NCBI GenBank assembly: GCA_963841445.1
Contig: CAWJCP010000011.1
Span: forward strand, 1 to 45,633
Source of the DNA: Mayfieldus sp963841445
GTDB lineage: Bacteria > Actinomycetota > Thermoleophilia > Solirubrobacterales > 70-9
DNA length: 45,633 nucleotides
Direction of reading: 5' to 3'
The translations under genes were made by a program, and so were the position numbers. The notes beneath the pieces were generated by a model. The model ran no database searches. It was given only the letters and a program-made list of their open reading frames with translations, and was not told the DNA's origin. Each line of letters starts with the position of its first letter. The first letter of the stretch is position 1. This document shows, piece by piece, positions 31,894-39,156 of this stretch.

Positions 31894-31924
31894 TTGCACG
31901 CATTTGGCGTGCTGGGACTAGATT
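31894..31924 (+). promoter_or_regulatory. Promoter of the phosphatase gene, leaderless type
   Basis: TTGCAC (31894-31899) and TAGATT (31919-31924), 19 bases apart. The -10 ends seven bases before ATG 31932 and there is no ribosome-binding site, which is the usual picture of leaderless actinobacterial mRNAs. Confidence 0.5.
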
Positions 31925-31931
31925 TGCCTCG

Positions 31932-34424
31932 ATGGCGCGTCCAACCAGCAACACGGCATCCCTGCCGGCCGGCACGGCCGGCTTGATCGCCGGTCTGGGT
32001 GTGCTGCTGACCGTGGTCGCCCTCGACCTCGTCCTCGGTGCCGACGAGGCCCTGGTCGGCACCTACGCGCTAGCGCCCTTCGTGAGCGCGATGGGAGGGC
32101 GGACGAAGCAGACGACGGTCGTCGCCTTCGCCACCGTCGCGGCCGTGGCCGCGAGCGGTCTCTGGAACGACAATTTCGGCGGCAGCGAATGGTTGTCGCG
32201 GCTGCTGATCATCGCCCTGGCGAGCGCGGTTGCGGTTCTGGCAGCCCGCCAGACCGAGCGTGCACGGGCCGGGATCTCGCGCCTTCGGATGCTCGACGAG
32301 GTCGGACGGATCGCGGACGGCTCGCTGCCCCTGAACGAGACGCTGACCCGTATTACGGACGCGGTCGTGCCGGACTTCGCGGACATCTGCATGATCGACG
32401 CGATCCACGAAGGGGACGTTCAGCGGATCGCCGTGCGCGCCGCCGGACCAGAGGCGGGACGTATCGAGGCGTCGATCCAGGCTCGCACGCCGAGCACCCC
32501 CGACTGGCTCCGCGATCCGAAGTCGGAGTCGCTTGACCCGCTGCTCGTCTCCTCGATGTCGGAAGAAGTGCTGCGCGAGATGGCCACCGACGAGCAGGAT
32601 CTGGACTTCCTGCGCTGGCTTCGGGCTCGCTCCTACATCGTCGCTCCCCTGGTCAGTCGCGAGCGCAGCCTCGGGGCGCTGACTGTCGTGCGGGGGCACA
32701 GATCGGCGCGGTTGACCCAGGAAGACCTCGATTTCGTCTCCGCCCTCGCCTCGCGGATCGGCATCGCCCTTGACAATGCCGGGCTCTTCTCCGACCTCGA
32801 GAGCGTCGAGCGGCGCATGGACTCGGTGATGGAGAATGTCTCCGAAGCGGTGATCGTCCACGACGGCACGGGGAAGCTCGTCTACGCGAACTCTGCCGCC
32901 TCGGAGTTGCTCGGCTTCGACGGGAGCGAGGGGCTGATCTCGGCGCAACCTCAGGTCGAGGATCGCCGCTTCGAGTTGCGCGACGAGAAGGGTAAGGCGC
33001 TGGACCGCGAGAGCCTGCCCCGGCGCCGGGTCCTGCGCGGCGAGCGAGCCGACCCGATGATCTTCCGGCTCAACGATCGTGAGACCGGGGTTGAGTCCTG
33101 GCGCCTTGAGAAGTCGAATCCGATCGCCGGCCCCGACGGAGACGTCCTCTACGCGGTCACCACTCTGCAGGACATCACAGCCGTGAAGCGGGCGGAGTTC
33201 GATCAGCGCGTGCTCGCCGACAGCGCCGAGGCGATTGCCTCGGCGGGCGACTTTGACTCCGCATTGGATGCGCTCGCGCGGTCGGTCGTGCCGGGGCTGG
33301 CGGATTGGTGCTCGGTCAGCGTGCCGAAGGACGACGGGACGATCGAGCGAGTCGCCGTCGCCGAATCGGTCCCGGAGATGTTCGAGCTCGAGCGCCGGCT
33401 GCGCACCGGGCTGCAGGTTCGCCCCGGCCTGACGCTCTCGATGGCAGACGTGCTGCGAGCGAGCAAGCCGGTGACCGCCGAGCTGCCGGCCGAGCCGACG
33501 CCGGGCTGGGTCCTCCTGAAGCCGATCCGGGCGGTTGGCGTCGCGATCGGGATCCTGACCCTGGTCAACCGGTCGGATCGCCGCGCCTTCAGCCGCGAGG
33601 AGATCAGGTTGGCCCGGGCGGTCGCGGATCGGGCCGGCGTCGCGGTGCTGAATGCGAAGCTCGCCGACGAGCGCGCCAAGATCGCCGAGGCCCTGCAGCG
33701 GGAGCTGCTGCCGCCGCTGCTACCCGAAGTGGAGGGCTGGAGCATGGCGGCCATGTACCGGCCGGCGGGCGAGCAGAACCGCGCCGGCGGCGACTTCTAC
33801 GACGTCTTCGAGGGCCCCGAGGGCTGGGTCGTGGTGCTCGGCGACGTCGAGGGTCACGGACCCGAGGCGGCGGCGCTGACCGCCAGAGCCCGCTACACGA
33901 TCCGCACCGCAGCGATGATCAACGGCGACATCCTGGCCGCCTTCCAGATCCTCAATCGTCAGCTGCGCGAGCGCAGGCGGGCCCGCCTCTGCAGCGTCGT
34001 CTGCCTCACTTTCGGCAGTGGTCCCGAGGCAACGGTCGTCTCGGCAGGCCACCCGCTCCCGGTCCTGGCCTCGGCCGATGGGAGCCGCGAGGTCGGCCTT
34101 CCGGGCTCGCTTCTCGGAGCTCTGGAGGAGCCTCAATGGTCGCCGGTGCGTTTCACCGTCGATCGCGGGGAGGAGCTGGTGCTCTACACCGACGGCGTCG
34201 TCGAGGCGAGGCGCGATGGCGAGCGCTTCGGACGCGCGCGGCTCAGCTCGCTACTGGGCAGGTTCTCCGACCCGGCGGCGACGGTGCAGGGGATCGGCGC
34301 TGCGATCGAAGGCTTCGGGGGGCTCGTGCACGACGATGTGGCGATGGTCGTCCTGCGCCGCGACAGCGACCCAGCCGTGCCGGGGCTGCAGCTACCGCAA
34401 GATGTGGTGGAGCCGGTCGAATGA
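31932..34424 (+). CDS. Membrane-linked SpoIIE/RsbU-type phosphatase with GAF-PAS-GAF sensors
   Basis: 830 aa. About four transmembrane helices in residues 15-107, a GAF domain near 130-285, a PAS domain near 290-410 (VMENVSEAVIVHDGTGKLVY, ITAVKRAEFDQRVLADSAEA), a second GAF near 420-575, then the PP2C-like phosphatase: ALQRELLPPLLPEVEGWSMA linker, AGGDFYDVFEG, VLGDVEGHGPEAAALTA, VLYTDGVVEARRDG and HDDVAMVVLR, with all metal-binding Asp present. Such enzymes dephosphorylate the STAS antagonist when a signal is sensed. The adjacent STAS gene is its likely substrate. The signal is unknown. Confidence 0.93.
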   Translation: MARPTSNTASLPAGTAGLIAGLGVLLTVVALDLVLGADEALVGTYALAPFVSAMGGRTKQTTVVAFATVAAVAASGLWNDNFGGSEWLSRLLIIALASAVAVLAARQTERARAGISRLRMLDEVGRIADGSLPLNETLTRITDAVVPDFADICMIDAIHEGDVQRIAVRAAGPEAGRIEASIQARTPSTPDWLRDPKSESLDPLLVSSMSEEVLREMATDEQDLDFLRWLRARSYIVAPLVSRERSLGALTVVRGHRSARLTQEDLDFVSALASRIGIALDNAGLFSDLESVERRMDSVMENVSEAVIVHDGTGKLVYANSAASELLGFDGSEGLISAQPQVEDRRFELRDEKGKALDRESLPRRRVLRGERADPMIFRLNDRETGVESWRLEKSNPIAGPDGDVLYAVTTLQDITAVKRAEFDQRVLADSAEAIASAGDFDSALDALARSVVPGLADWCSVSVPKDDGTIERVAVAESVPEMFELERRLRTGLQVRPGLTLSMADVLRASKPVTAELPAEPTPGWVLLKPIRAVGVAIGILTLVNRSDRRAFSREEIRLARAVADRAGVAVLNAKLADERAKIAEALQRELLPPLLPEVEGWSMAAMYRPAGEQNRAGGDFYDVFEGPEGWVVVLGDVEGHGPEAAALTARARYTIRTAAMINGDILAAFQILNRQLRERRRARLCSVVCLTFGSGPEATVVSAGHPLPVLASADGSREVGLPGSLLGALEEPQWSPVRFTVDRGEELVLYTDGVVEARRDGERFGRARLSSLLGRFSDPAATVQGIGAAIEGFGGLVHDDVAMVVLRRDSDPAVPGLQLPQDVVEPVE

Positions 34425-34436
34425 TCGCTGTCGCTG

Positions 34437-34461
34437 GTTTCGGCGCCGCCTGCCTGGGTAG
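34437..34461 (+). promoter_or_regulatory. Sigma-B/sigma-F-type promoter of the anti-sigma kinase gene
   Basis: GTTTCG (34437-34442), 13 bases, GGGTAG (34456-34461), 72 bases before GTG 34534. It shares GGTTTC and CCTGGGTAG with the promoter at 30686. A sigma-dependent promoter for its own inhibitor would give negative feedback. Confidence 0.7.
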
Positions 34462-34533
34462 CCGCCCTTCGACCCCGTCGGAAAGCGTCTGGGTAAAAGG
34501 GGGGGCCGCCGACGGCCAGCCCTTGACTCGGAA

Positions 34534-35391
34534 GTGACGCCCTTGTCTGCAACCGACCGGAAAACCGAAGCTGCGACCGACAGTGCGGAAGGGCTGCTCT
34601 TCGTCCTGCCGGCGACTTCCGAGAACGTCGCGATCGTTCGCCATGCCGTCGGCGGCCTCGCCGAGACGCTCGGCATGGATCCGATCGCGACCACCGACCT
34701 GAAGACGATCGTCAGCGAGGCCTGTACCAACGTCGCGGTCCATGCCTACGGCGACGAGGGGGGGCCGCTCGAGGTGCAGGTGACCCCAGACGAGACGGGG
34801 ATAACGGTGGCGGTGCGCGACCAGGGGTCCGGGATCCGTCCCCGGCCGGATCTCGATTCCTCGCGGCTGCGCCTCGGCCTTTCCCTGATCGCCGCGCTCT
34901 CGAGCAGCTTCGCGATCAGCGGCGGTCTCGGCCAGGGCACCGAGGTGGTGATGCGGATGGACCTCACGACCCCGACCACCGTCGAAACGGAGGCGATGCC
35001 GATGCCTCAGAGGGTGGCGGGGACCGCGATCAAGGTCAGCGACGAGAGAATCGTCGGGCCGGTGCTCGGACGGGTGCTGGCGGTGCTCGCCGCGCGCACT
35101 GACTTCCCGGTCGATCGGCTGACCGACACGATGCTGCTCGCAGACGCCCTCGCCGCGCATGCGGCGGCCGGATTCGAGGACCGAACGGTACGCATGGTGA
35201 TCGAGGATGGAGACGGGACGATCCGGCTACGGGTCGGCCCGATGCGCGACGGAGCGGCGGAGCGGCTGCGCGCCGAGCTCGAGATTCCCGGCCTCGGAGC
35301 GACCCTGGAGAAGCTCGCCGACAAGGTCGATGTGGATCGCGGCTCCGAGGGTGAGTTCTTCCATCTCGAGATGCGGCCGTCGCGGCCCTGA
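34534..35391 (+). CDS. RsbW-like anti-sigma kinase with a second, degenerate ATPase domain
   Basis: 285 aa, about twice the usual 130-160. Residues 20-145 are a normal GHKL kinase: N box IVSEACTNVAVHAY (Glu62, Asn66), G1 box RDQGSG (Asp96), and SGGLGQGTEVVMRM. Residues 160-280 repeat the same order of elements without the catalytic residues: ADALAAHAA replaces the N box, VGPMRDGAAERL the G1 region, and GSEGEFFHLEMRP the last strand. I infer a tandem duplication with a dead second copy. It probably binds the sigma factor at 35398 and phosphorylates the STAS protein. GTG 34534 is only a best guess; TTG 34543 is also possible. Confidence 0.88.
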   Translation: MTPLSATDRKTEAATDSAEGLLFVLPATSENVAIVRHAVGGLAETLGMDPIATTDLKTIVSEACTNVAVHAYGDEGGPLEVQVTPDETGITVAVRDQGSGIRPRPDLDSSRLRLGLSLIAALSSSFAISGGLGQGTEVVMRMDLTTPTTVETEAMPMPQRVAGTAIKVSDERIVGPVLGRVLAVLAARTDFPVDRLTDTMLLADALAAHAAAGFEDRTVRMVIEDGDGTIRLRVGPMRDGAAERLRAELEIPGLGATLEKLADKVDVDRGSEGEFFHLEMRPSRP

Positions 35392-35397
35392 GCGCGG

Positions 35398-36198
35398 CTA
35401 GACCGACTGCCCGGCATCGGGGTCCGCATTCTCACGCAGCTGCTGCAGCGCTCCCCGCAGGATCCGCGAGACATGGACCTGCGAGCAGCCGATCCGAGCG
35501 GCGATCTCGCTCTGGGTCAGCTCCTCGACGAAGCGCAGGCGCAGCGCAAGCACCTCGCGCTCGGTCAGGCCGGGCAGGCTCGCCGCGACGGCGGCGCGGT
35601 CCTCGACCCCTTCGTAATGGGGATCCTCGCGGCCGACCTGCTCGCCGACCGTCGCCTCGTCGGCGGCGCCCACCACCGCGACCGGCTGGTCAAAGGAGAG
35701 CGTGCGGCGCGTCTGCAGGGCCTCGAATGCCTCCAGGACCTCGGTCTGGTCCACCTCCATCGCGGCGGCCAGCTCGCGGACGGTGGGTGGACGCTCGAGC
35801 TCGGCGGTCAGCTCGCTGGTCACCCCCTCGAGCTTCAGGATCCGCTCCTGGAGGCCGCGCGGCAGGCGCAGGTTCCAGACCCGGTCTCGGAAATGGCGCT
35901 TCAGCTCGCCGAGGATGGTTGGGGCGGCGAATGACTTGAAAGCGGCGCCGCGATCGGGATCGAAGCGATCGATCGCCTGCACCAGACCGAGGTTGGCCAC
36001 CTGGACGAGGTCCTCGATCTGCTCTGTCCCGCCTCGATAGCGCAGCGCCAGGCTGCGGGCGAAGGGCAGGAAGCGCCGCACGATCTCCTCCTTGATCGCC
36101 GGGTCGCGATTGGCGGCGTAGCGGCGCAGCAGCTCATTCTCGTCGGCGAGCTGCTGCGCCGGGCGGGGCGGGGCCCCGGGGGTGGGCTCTTCGCTCAT
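35398..36198 (-). CDS. SigB/SigF/SigG-type RNA polymerase sigma factor
   Basis: 266 aa. Region 2 is complete (RRFLPFARSLALRYRGGTEQ, then IEDLVQVANLGLVQAIDRFD and FKSFAAPTILGELKRHFRD, with RVWNLRLPRGLQE after it), region 3 follows (PPTVRELAAAMEV), and region 4 ends with a clear helix-turn-helix (LTQSEIAARIGCSQVHVSRI). This is the group 3 SigB/SigF/SigG class, which reads GTTT...GGGTA promoters and is held by RsbW-like kinases. It converges on the kinase gene (six bases between stops) and follows the UdgX-like gene by 21 bases in the same direction, so the two are probably one transcript. Confidence 0.94.
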   Translation of the reverse strand: MSEEPTPGAPPRPAQQLADENELLRRYAANRDPAIKEEIVRRFLPFARSLALRYRGGTEQIEDLVQVANLGLVQAIDRFDPDRGAAFKSFAAPTILGELKRHFRDRVWNLRLPRGLQERILKLEGVTSELTAELERPPTVRELAAAMEVDQTEVLEAFEALQTRRTLSFDQPVAVVGAADEATVGEQVGREDPHYEGVEDRAAVAASLPGLTEREVLALRLRFVEELTQSEIAARIGCSQVHVSRILRGALQQLRENADPDAGQSV

Positions 36199-36219
36199 CG
36201 TGTCCTCATCGAACCCGGC

Positions 36220-36894
36220 TCAGCGGGGTTCGGCGCGATCGAGCTCCCGCGCCATGAAGGCCAGGTCGCGGGCAAGCTCCTCTCGCGCAAGATGACGTTC
36301 CTCGTCCTCACGGATACGAAGTATCGAGGAAGGGTGCACAGTGACTCCGACCAGCCGGGCGAGCTCGGAGTCGATCAGCCTGCCGCGGTCCGCGGTGACC
36401 CTGACATGCGAGCCCAGCAGCGCCCGCGCTGCGGTGGCGCCGAGGCATACGAGCGCTGTCGGCTCGACGGTTGCCAGCTCCGCCTCGACCCAGGGCCGGC
36501 ATGCCTCGATCTCGTTGGCTCGCGGCGTCTGGTGCAGCCGCCGCTTTCCCGCCGGGCGCCACTTGAAGTGCTTGACCACGTTCGTGACGTACACCTCGCC
36601 GCGTGCGATGCCGGCTTTCTTCAGCGCTTCGTTGAGTACCTTGCCGGCCGGCCCGACGAAGGGCTTTCCCTCCCGGTCCTCGCGGTCCCCCGGTTGCTCG
36701 CCGACCAGCATCATCCGCGCCGAGGAGCCGCCTTGCCCGAACACCGTTTGCGTCGCAGGCTTCCACAACGGGCAGGCGCGACATCCGGCCGCCGCATCGC
36801 GCAGGCGTCGAACCGTGGGGCGGGCGGGAATCAGGTCAGCGGCTTTGCTCGGTGAGGTCAACTCTGCCCCCGCTCCCACCAAGGCTCGCTCCAA
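36220..36894 (-). CDS. UdgX-like uracil-DNA glycosylase
   Basis: About 224 aa. Family 4-type features: Cys38 and Cys41 (GCRACPLW) for a 4Fe-4S cluster with later cysteines, VGEQPGDREDREGKPFVGPA as motif I, and VHPSSILR as motif II. The loop GKRRLHQTPRANE (Lys117 to His121) corresponds to the KRRIH insertion that defines UdgX, in which the His forms a covalent bond with uracil-containing DNA; here Ile is Leu but Arg and His are kept. The start is TTG 36894 in the longest form; TTG 36861, with GGAGCGGGGG upstream, is also possible. It lies directly before the sigma gene. Confidence 0.88.
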   Translation of the reverse strand: MERALVGAGAELTSPSKAADLIPARPTVRRLRDAAAGCRACPLWKPATQTVFGQGGSSARMMLVGEQPGDREDREGKPFVGPAGKVLNEALKKAGIARGEVYVTNVVKHFKWRPAGKRRLHQTPRANEIEACRPWVEAELATVEPTALVCLGATAARALLGSHVRVTADRGRLIDSELARLVGVTVHPSSILRIREDEERHLAREELARDLAFMARELDRAEPR

Positions 36895-36933
36895 TGATCC
36901 TCCCGGCTGGGGGCAGCGATCGGATGCTCTTCA

Positions 36934-36959
36934 GTTTAGGCGCTGGGAGCCAAGGGTAA
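36934..36959 (+). promoter_or_regulatory. Sigma-B/sigma-F-type promoter of the zinc-finger/DUF72 operon
   Basis: GTTTAG (36934-36939), 14 bases, GGGTAA (36954-36959), followed 36 bases later by ATG 36996. It is one of the best matches in the window to the GTTTAA...GGGTAT consensus. It is divergent from the UdgX-like and sigma genes. Confidence 0.65.
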
Positions 36960-36995
36960 GCGTCAGTCAACGTCGACCACGGAGGGTGAGGCGAG

Positions 36996-37244
36996 ATGGA
37001 CGTTGTGAGCGCGTCGGGGGCCCGGAACGACTATCCGGCACTGGCGCTGCGCACGCGGGAGCGCAGTCACGAGCACGCCGCCTGCCACGCGCCGGGTTGC
37101 CGGAACCGAGCCGCGCGGGGAGGCAAGTTCTGCCGGCTGTGCCAGTCGAGGCTCGATCGCGTCCGCATCGAGCTGACGTCGGGCGGTCCGCGCGGCCGCA
37201 AGCCTTCGATCCGCCGCGGTTCGGCGGTTCGCAAGGCGGCTTGA
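36996..37244 (+). CDS. Small zinc-finger-like protein (82 aa)
   Basis: 82 aa with four cysteines at 30, 35, 46 and 49 (CHAPGC, then KFCRLC), a spacing that fits a single zinc site. The rest is basic, ending RGRKPSIRRGSAVRKAA, so nucleic-acid binding is possible but not shown. GGAGG precedes ATG. Its stop TGA overlaps the first copy of a 19-bp repeat leading to the DUF72 gene, so the two are likely co-transcribed. I know no named function. Confidence 0.75.
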   Translation: MDVVSASGARNDYPALALRTRERSHEHAACHAPGCRNRAARGGKFCRLCQSRLDRVRIELTSGGPRGRKPSIRRGSAVRKAA

Positions 37245-37278
37245 ACCCGGTCCGCATCGTTGAAGCCGGTCCGCATCG
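37241..37278 (+). repeat. 19-bp tandem duplication at the DUF72 start
   Basis: TTGAACCCGGTCCGCATCG (37241-37259) is followed at once by TTGAAGCCGGTCCGCATCG (37260-37278), one difference in 19. Each copy carries a TTG that could start the DUF72 frame; only the second is now in frame. The first overlaps the stop of the zinc-finger gene (TTGA). Confidence 0.8.
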
Positions 37279-37991
37279 GCTGCTCGGGTTGGAACTACAA
37301 GGAGTGGCGCGGTCGGTTCTACCCTGACGGTCTGCCGCCGCGGGATTGGCTGCAGCATTACGCGGGGCGATTCGACACCGTCGAGGTCAACTCGACCTTC
37401 TACCGCCTCGCCTCCAGGGATGCGGTCGAGCGCTGGGTCGCGCAGACGCCGGGCGATTTCCTCTTCGCGCCGAAGGCGAGTCGCTACCTCACCCACGTGC
37501 GCCGCTTGCGTGATCTCGGTCGCGGAGTGCGCCGCTTCTACGCGCCGCTGGCTCCGCTGCACGATGCGGGACGGCTCGGGCCGACTCTCTGGCAGCTGCC
37601 GGAGACCTTCCACCGTGACGACGGGCTGCTCGGCCGCACGCTCGAGGCGCTGCCGGAGGGTCGACACTGCTTCGAGTTCCGTCATCCGAGCTGGTTCGTC
37701 GAGCCGGTCTTCACGCTGCTGCGCGACAGCGGGGTCGCCCTGGTGATCGGGGACCATCCCGAACGTCCCTTTCAGGCCTATGAGCTGACTGCGGGCTGGA
37801 CCTTCATCCGCTTCCACTACGGGCGTCGCGGACGGGGCGGCAACTACTCGCTCTCCGAGCTTCAGACCTGGAAGCGGCGGATCGCGGCCTGGCGGTCGCG
37901 AGTCGAGGTGTTCGGCTACTTCAACAACGACTGGCGAGGTTTCGCGCCGCGAAACGCGAAGTGGCTGGTCGACCGCTTGTCTGCCCGGTGA
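37260..37991 (+). CDS. DUF72 (YecE-like) protein
   Basis: 243 aa, a TIM-barrel family of unknown function. Conserved blocks: RIGCSGWNYKEWRGRFYP at the N-terminus, FDTVEVNSTFYRL, FLFAPKASRYLTHVRRL, LWQLPETFHRDDGLL, FEFRHPSWF, FIRFHYG and VFGYFNNDWRGFAPRNA. The TTG start is forced by the start of the conserved region. It follows the zinc-finger gene closely, probably in one stress-regulated transcript. Confidence 0.9.
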   Translation: MKPVRIGCSGWNYKEWRGRFYPDGLPPRDWLQHYAGRFDTVEVNSTFYRLASRDAVERWVAQTPGDFLFAPKASRYLTHVRRLRDLGRGVRRFYAPLAPLHDAGRLGPTLWQLPETFHRDDGLLGRTLEALPEGRHCFEFRHPSWFVEPVFTLLRDSGVALVIGDHPERPFQAYELTAGWTFIRFHYGRRGRGGNYSLSELQTWKRRIAAWRSRVEVFGYFNNDWRGFAPRNAKWLVDRLSAR

Positions 37992-38043
37992 CGCTCTAGC
38001 GCTTGAGCTATGTCATCGATCCCGAATCGCCTGCTGCCCGCCG

Positions 38044-38069
38044 GTTTGCGCGAACGCGCCCCGGGGTAG
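38044..38069 (+). promoter_or_regulatory. Sigma-B/sigma-F-type promoter of the small membrane protein
   Basis: GTTTGC (38044-38049), 14 bases, GGGTAG (38064-38069), ending nine bases before ATG 38079. The expected transcript start would be within a few bases of the ATG, so the mRNA may be nearly leaderless, as at 16700. Confidence 0.55.
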
Positions 38070-38078
38070 GCAGGGGTC

Positions 38079-38384
38079 ATGTACGGGTCGTGGTTCGGTC
38101 TCACATTCGGCGTGCTGATCGTGGTGGCGGCGCTGATCGGGCTCTCGCTGCTGGCGTCGCCGCTGATCGGAGTGCTCGTCGCCCTGATCCTGATTGGGCT
38201 GATGGTCGGGGTCTTCATCGCCGGCCGGGCCGGCCCGGGAGGGGCCGGAAGCGAGCCGACGGCCCCGTCAATCGGCGATCGCAGCGCCTACGAGGGCGGT
38301 CCCGCGGCAGCCCCTCGATCCGGCGGCGAGCCGGCTTCCGGAGCAGGGGAGTCCGGCGCGGCGGATACGGCGAGCCGACCCTGA
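38079..38384 (+). CDS. Small membrane protein (101 aa)
   Basis: 101 aa. Two adjacent hydrophobic stretches fill residues 5-48 (GLTFGVLIVVAALIGLSLLA, LIGVLVALILIGLMVGVFIA), then a Gly/Ala/Pro/Ser-rich, probably disordered tail. No family is recognised. A stress-type promoter is directly upstream, and superoxide dismutase follows 70 bases downstream on the same strand, so both may share a transcript. Confidence 0.65.
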   Translation: MYGSWFGLTFGVLIVVAALIGLSLLASPLIGVLVALILIGLMVGVFIAGRAGPGGAGSEPTAPSIGDRSAYEGGPAAAPRSGGEPASGAGESGAADTASRP

Positions 38385-38454
38385 ACCGGGCGCCTGCCGG
38401 CGGCTTCGGCGCGCCGTTAGGCTGAGACTTCAAAACGAAACCGAGGAGACAGCG

Positions 38455-39060
38455 ATGGCCTACAGCGTTCCCGATCTTCCCTACGACTACGACGCCCTCG
38501 AGCCGCACATCGACGAGGCGACGATGAAGGTGCACCACGACAAGCACCACCAGGCCTACGTCGACAAGGCCAACGCGGCGCTCGAGGGGACGGAGTGGGC
38601 GGACAAGGAGGTTCAGGAGGTGCTCGAGAATCTCTCCAGCCTCCCGGGCGACAAGCAGAAGCCGGTCCGCAACAACGGCGGCGGGCACTACAACCACAGC
38701 CTCTTCTGGCAGATGATGAGCCCCGACGGCGGCGGCGCGCCGGACGGCGACCTCGCCGCCGCGATCGACGACGCGTTCGGAAGCTTCGACGACTTCAAGG
38801 GCCAGTTCAAGGACGCCGGGGTGGGCCAGTTCGGCTCCGGGTGGTCCTGGCTTGTCCACGATGGCTCCGGTCTGGCCGTCGTCTCGACCGCGAATCAGGA
38901 CTCCCCCGTGTCCGACGGCCAGACGCCGCTGCTCGGTTGCGACGTCTGGGAGCACGCGTACTACCTCAAGTACCAGAACAAGCGGCCCGACTACATCGAC
39001 GCGTTCTGGAACGTCGTCAACTGGGACTTCGTCTCCCAGCGGTTCGCCGACGCGAGCTGA
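38455..39060 (+). CDS. Fe/Mn superoxide dismutase
   Basis: 201 aa. Metal ligands are His27 or His28 (MKVHHDKHHQAY), His81 (GGGHYNHSLFW), Asp163 and His167 (GCDVWEHAYYLKY). GSGWSWLV and NVVNWDF are the usual surrounding motifs. The Mn or Fe preference cannot be settled from sequence alone. It converts superoxide to oxygen and hydrogen peroxide in the cytoplasm. GAGGAGA precedes ATG. It converges on the GMC oxidoreductase gene across a GC-rich 96-base gap. Confidence 0.95.
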   Translation: MAYSVPDLPYDYDALEPHIDEATMKVHHDKHHQAYVDKANAALEGTEWADKEVQEVLENLSSLPGDKQKPVRNNGGGHYNHSLFWQMMSPDGGGAPDGDLAAAIDDAFGSFDDFKGQFKDAGVGQFGSGWSWLVHDGSGLAVVSTANQDSPVSDGQTPLLGCDVWEHAYYLKYQNKRPDYIDAFWNVVNWDFVSQRFADAS

Positions 39061-39156
39061 CGCGGCTCAAAGCGCTGGCCCGGAGGGCGGGGGCGACCGG
39101 AGCGGCCCAATTGAGCCGGTGGGCGGGGGTCCGAGCTAGGGCTATGGGGTGGTTGG

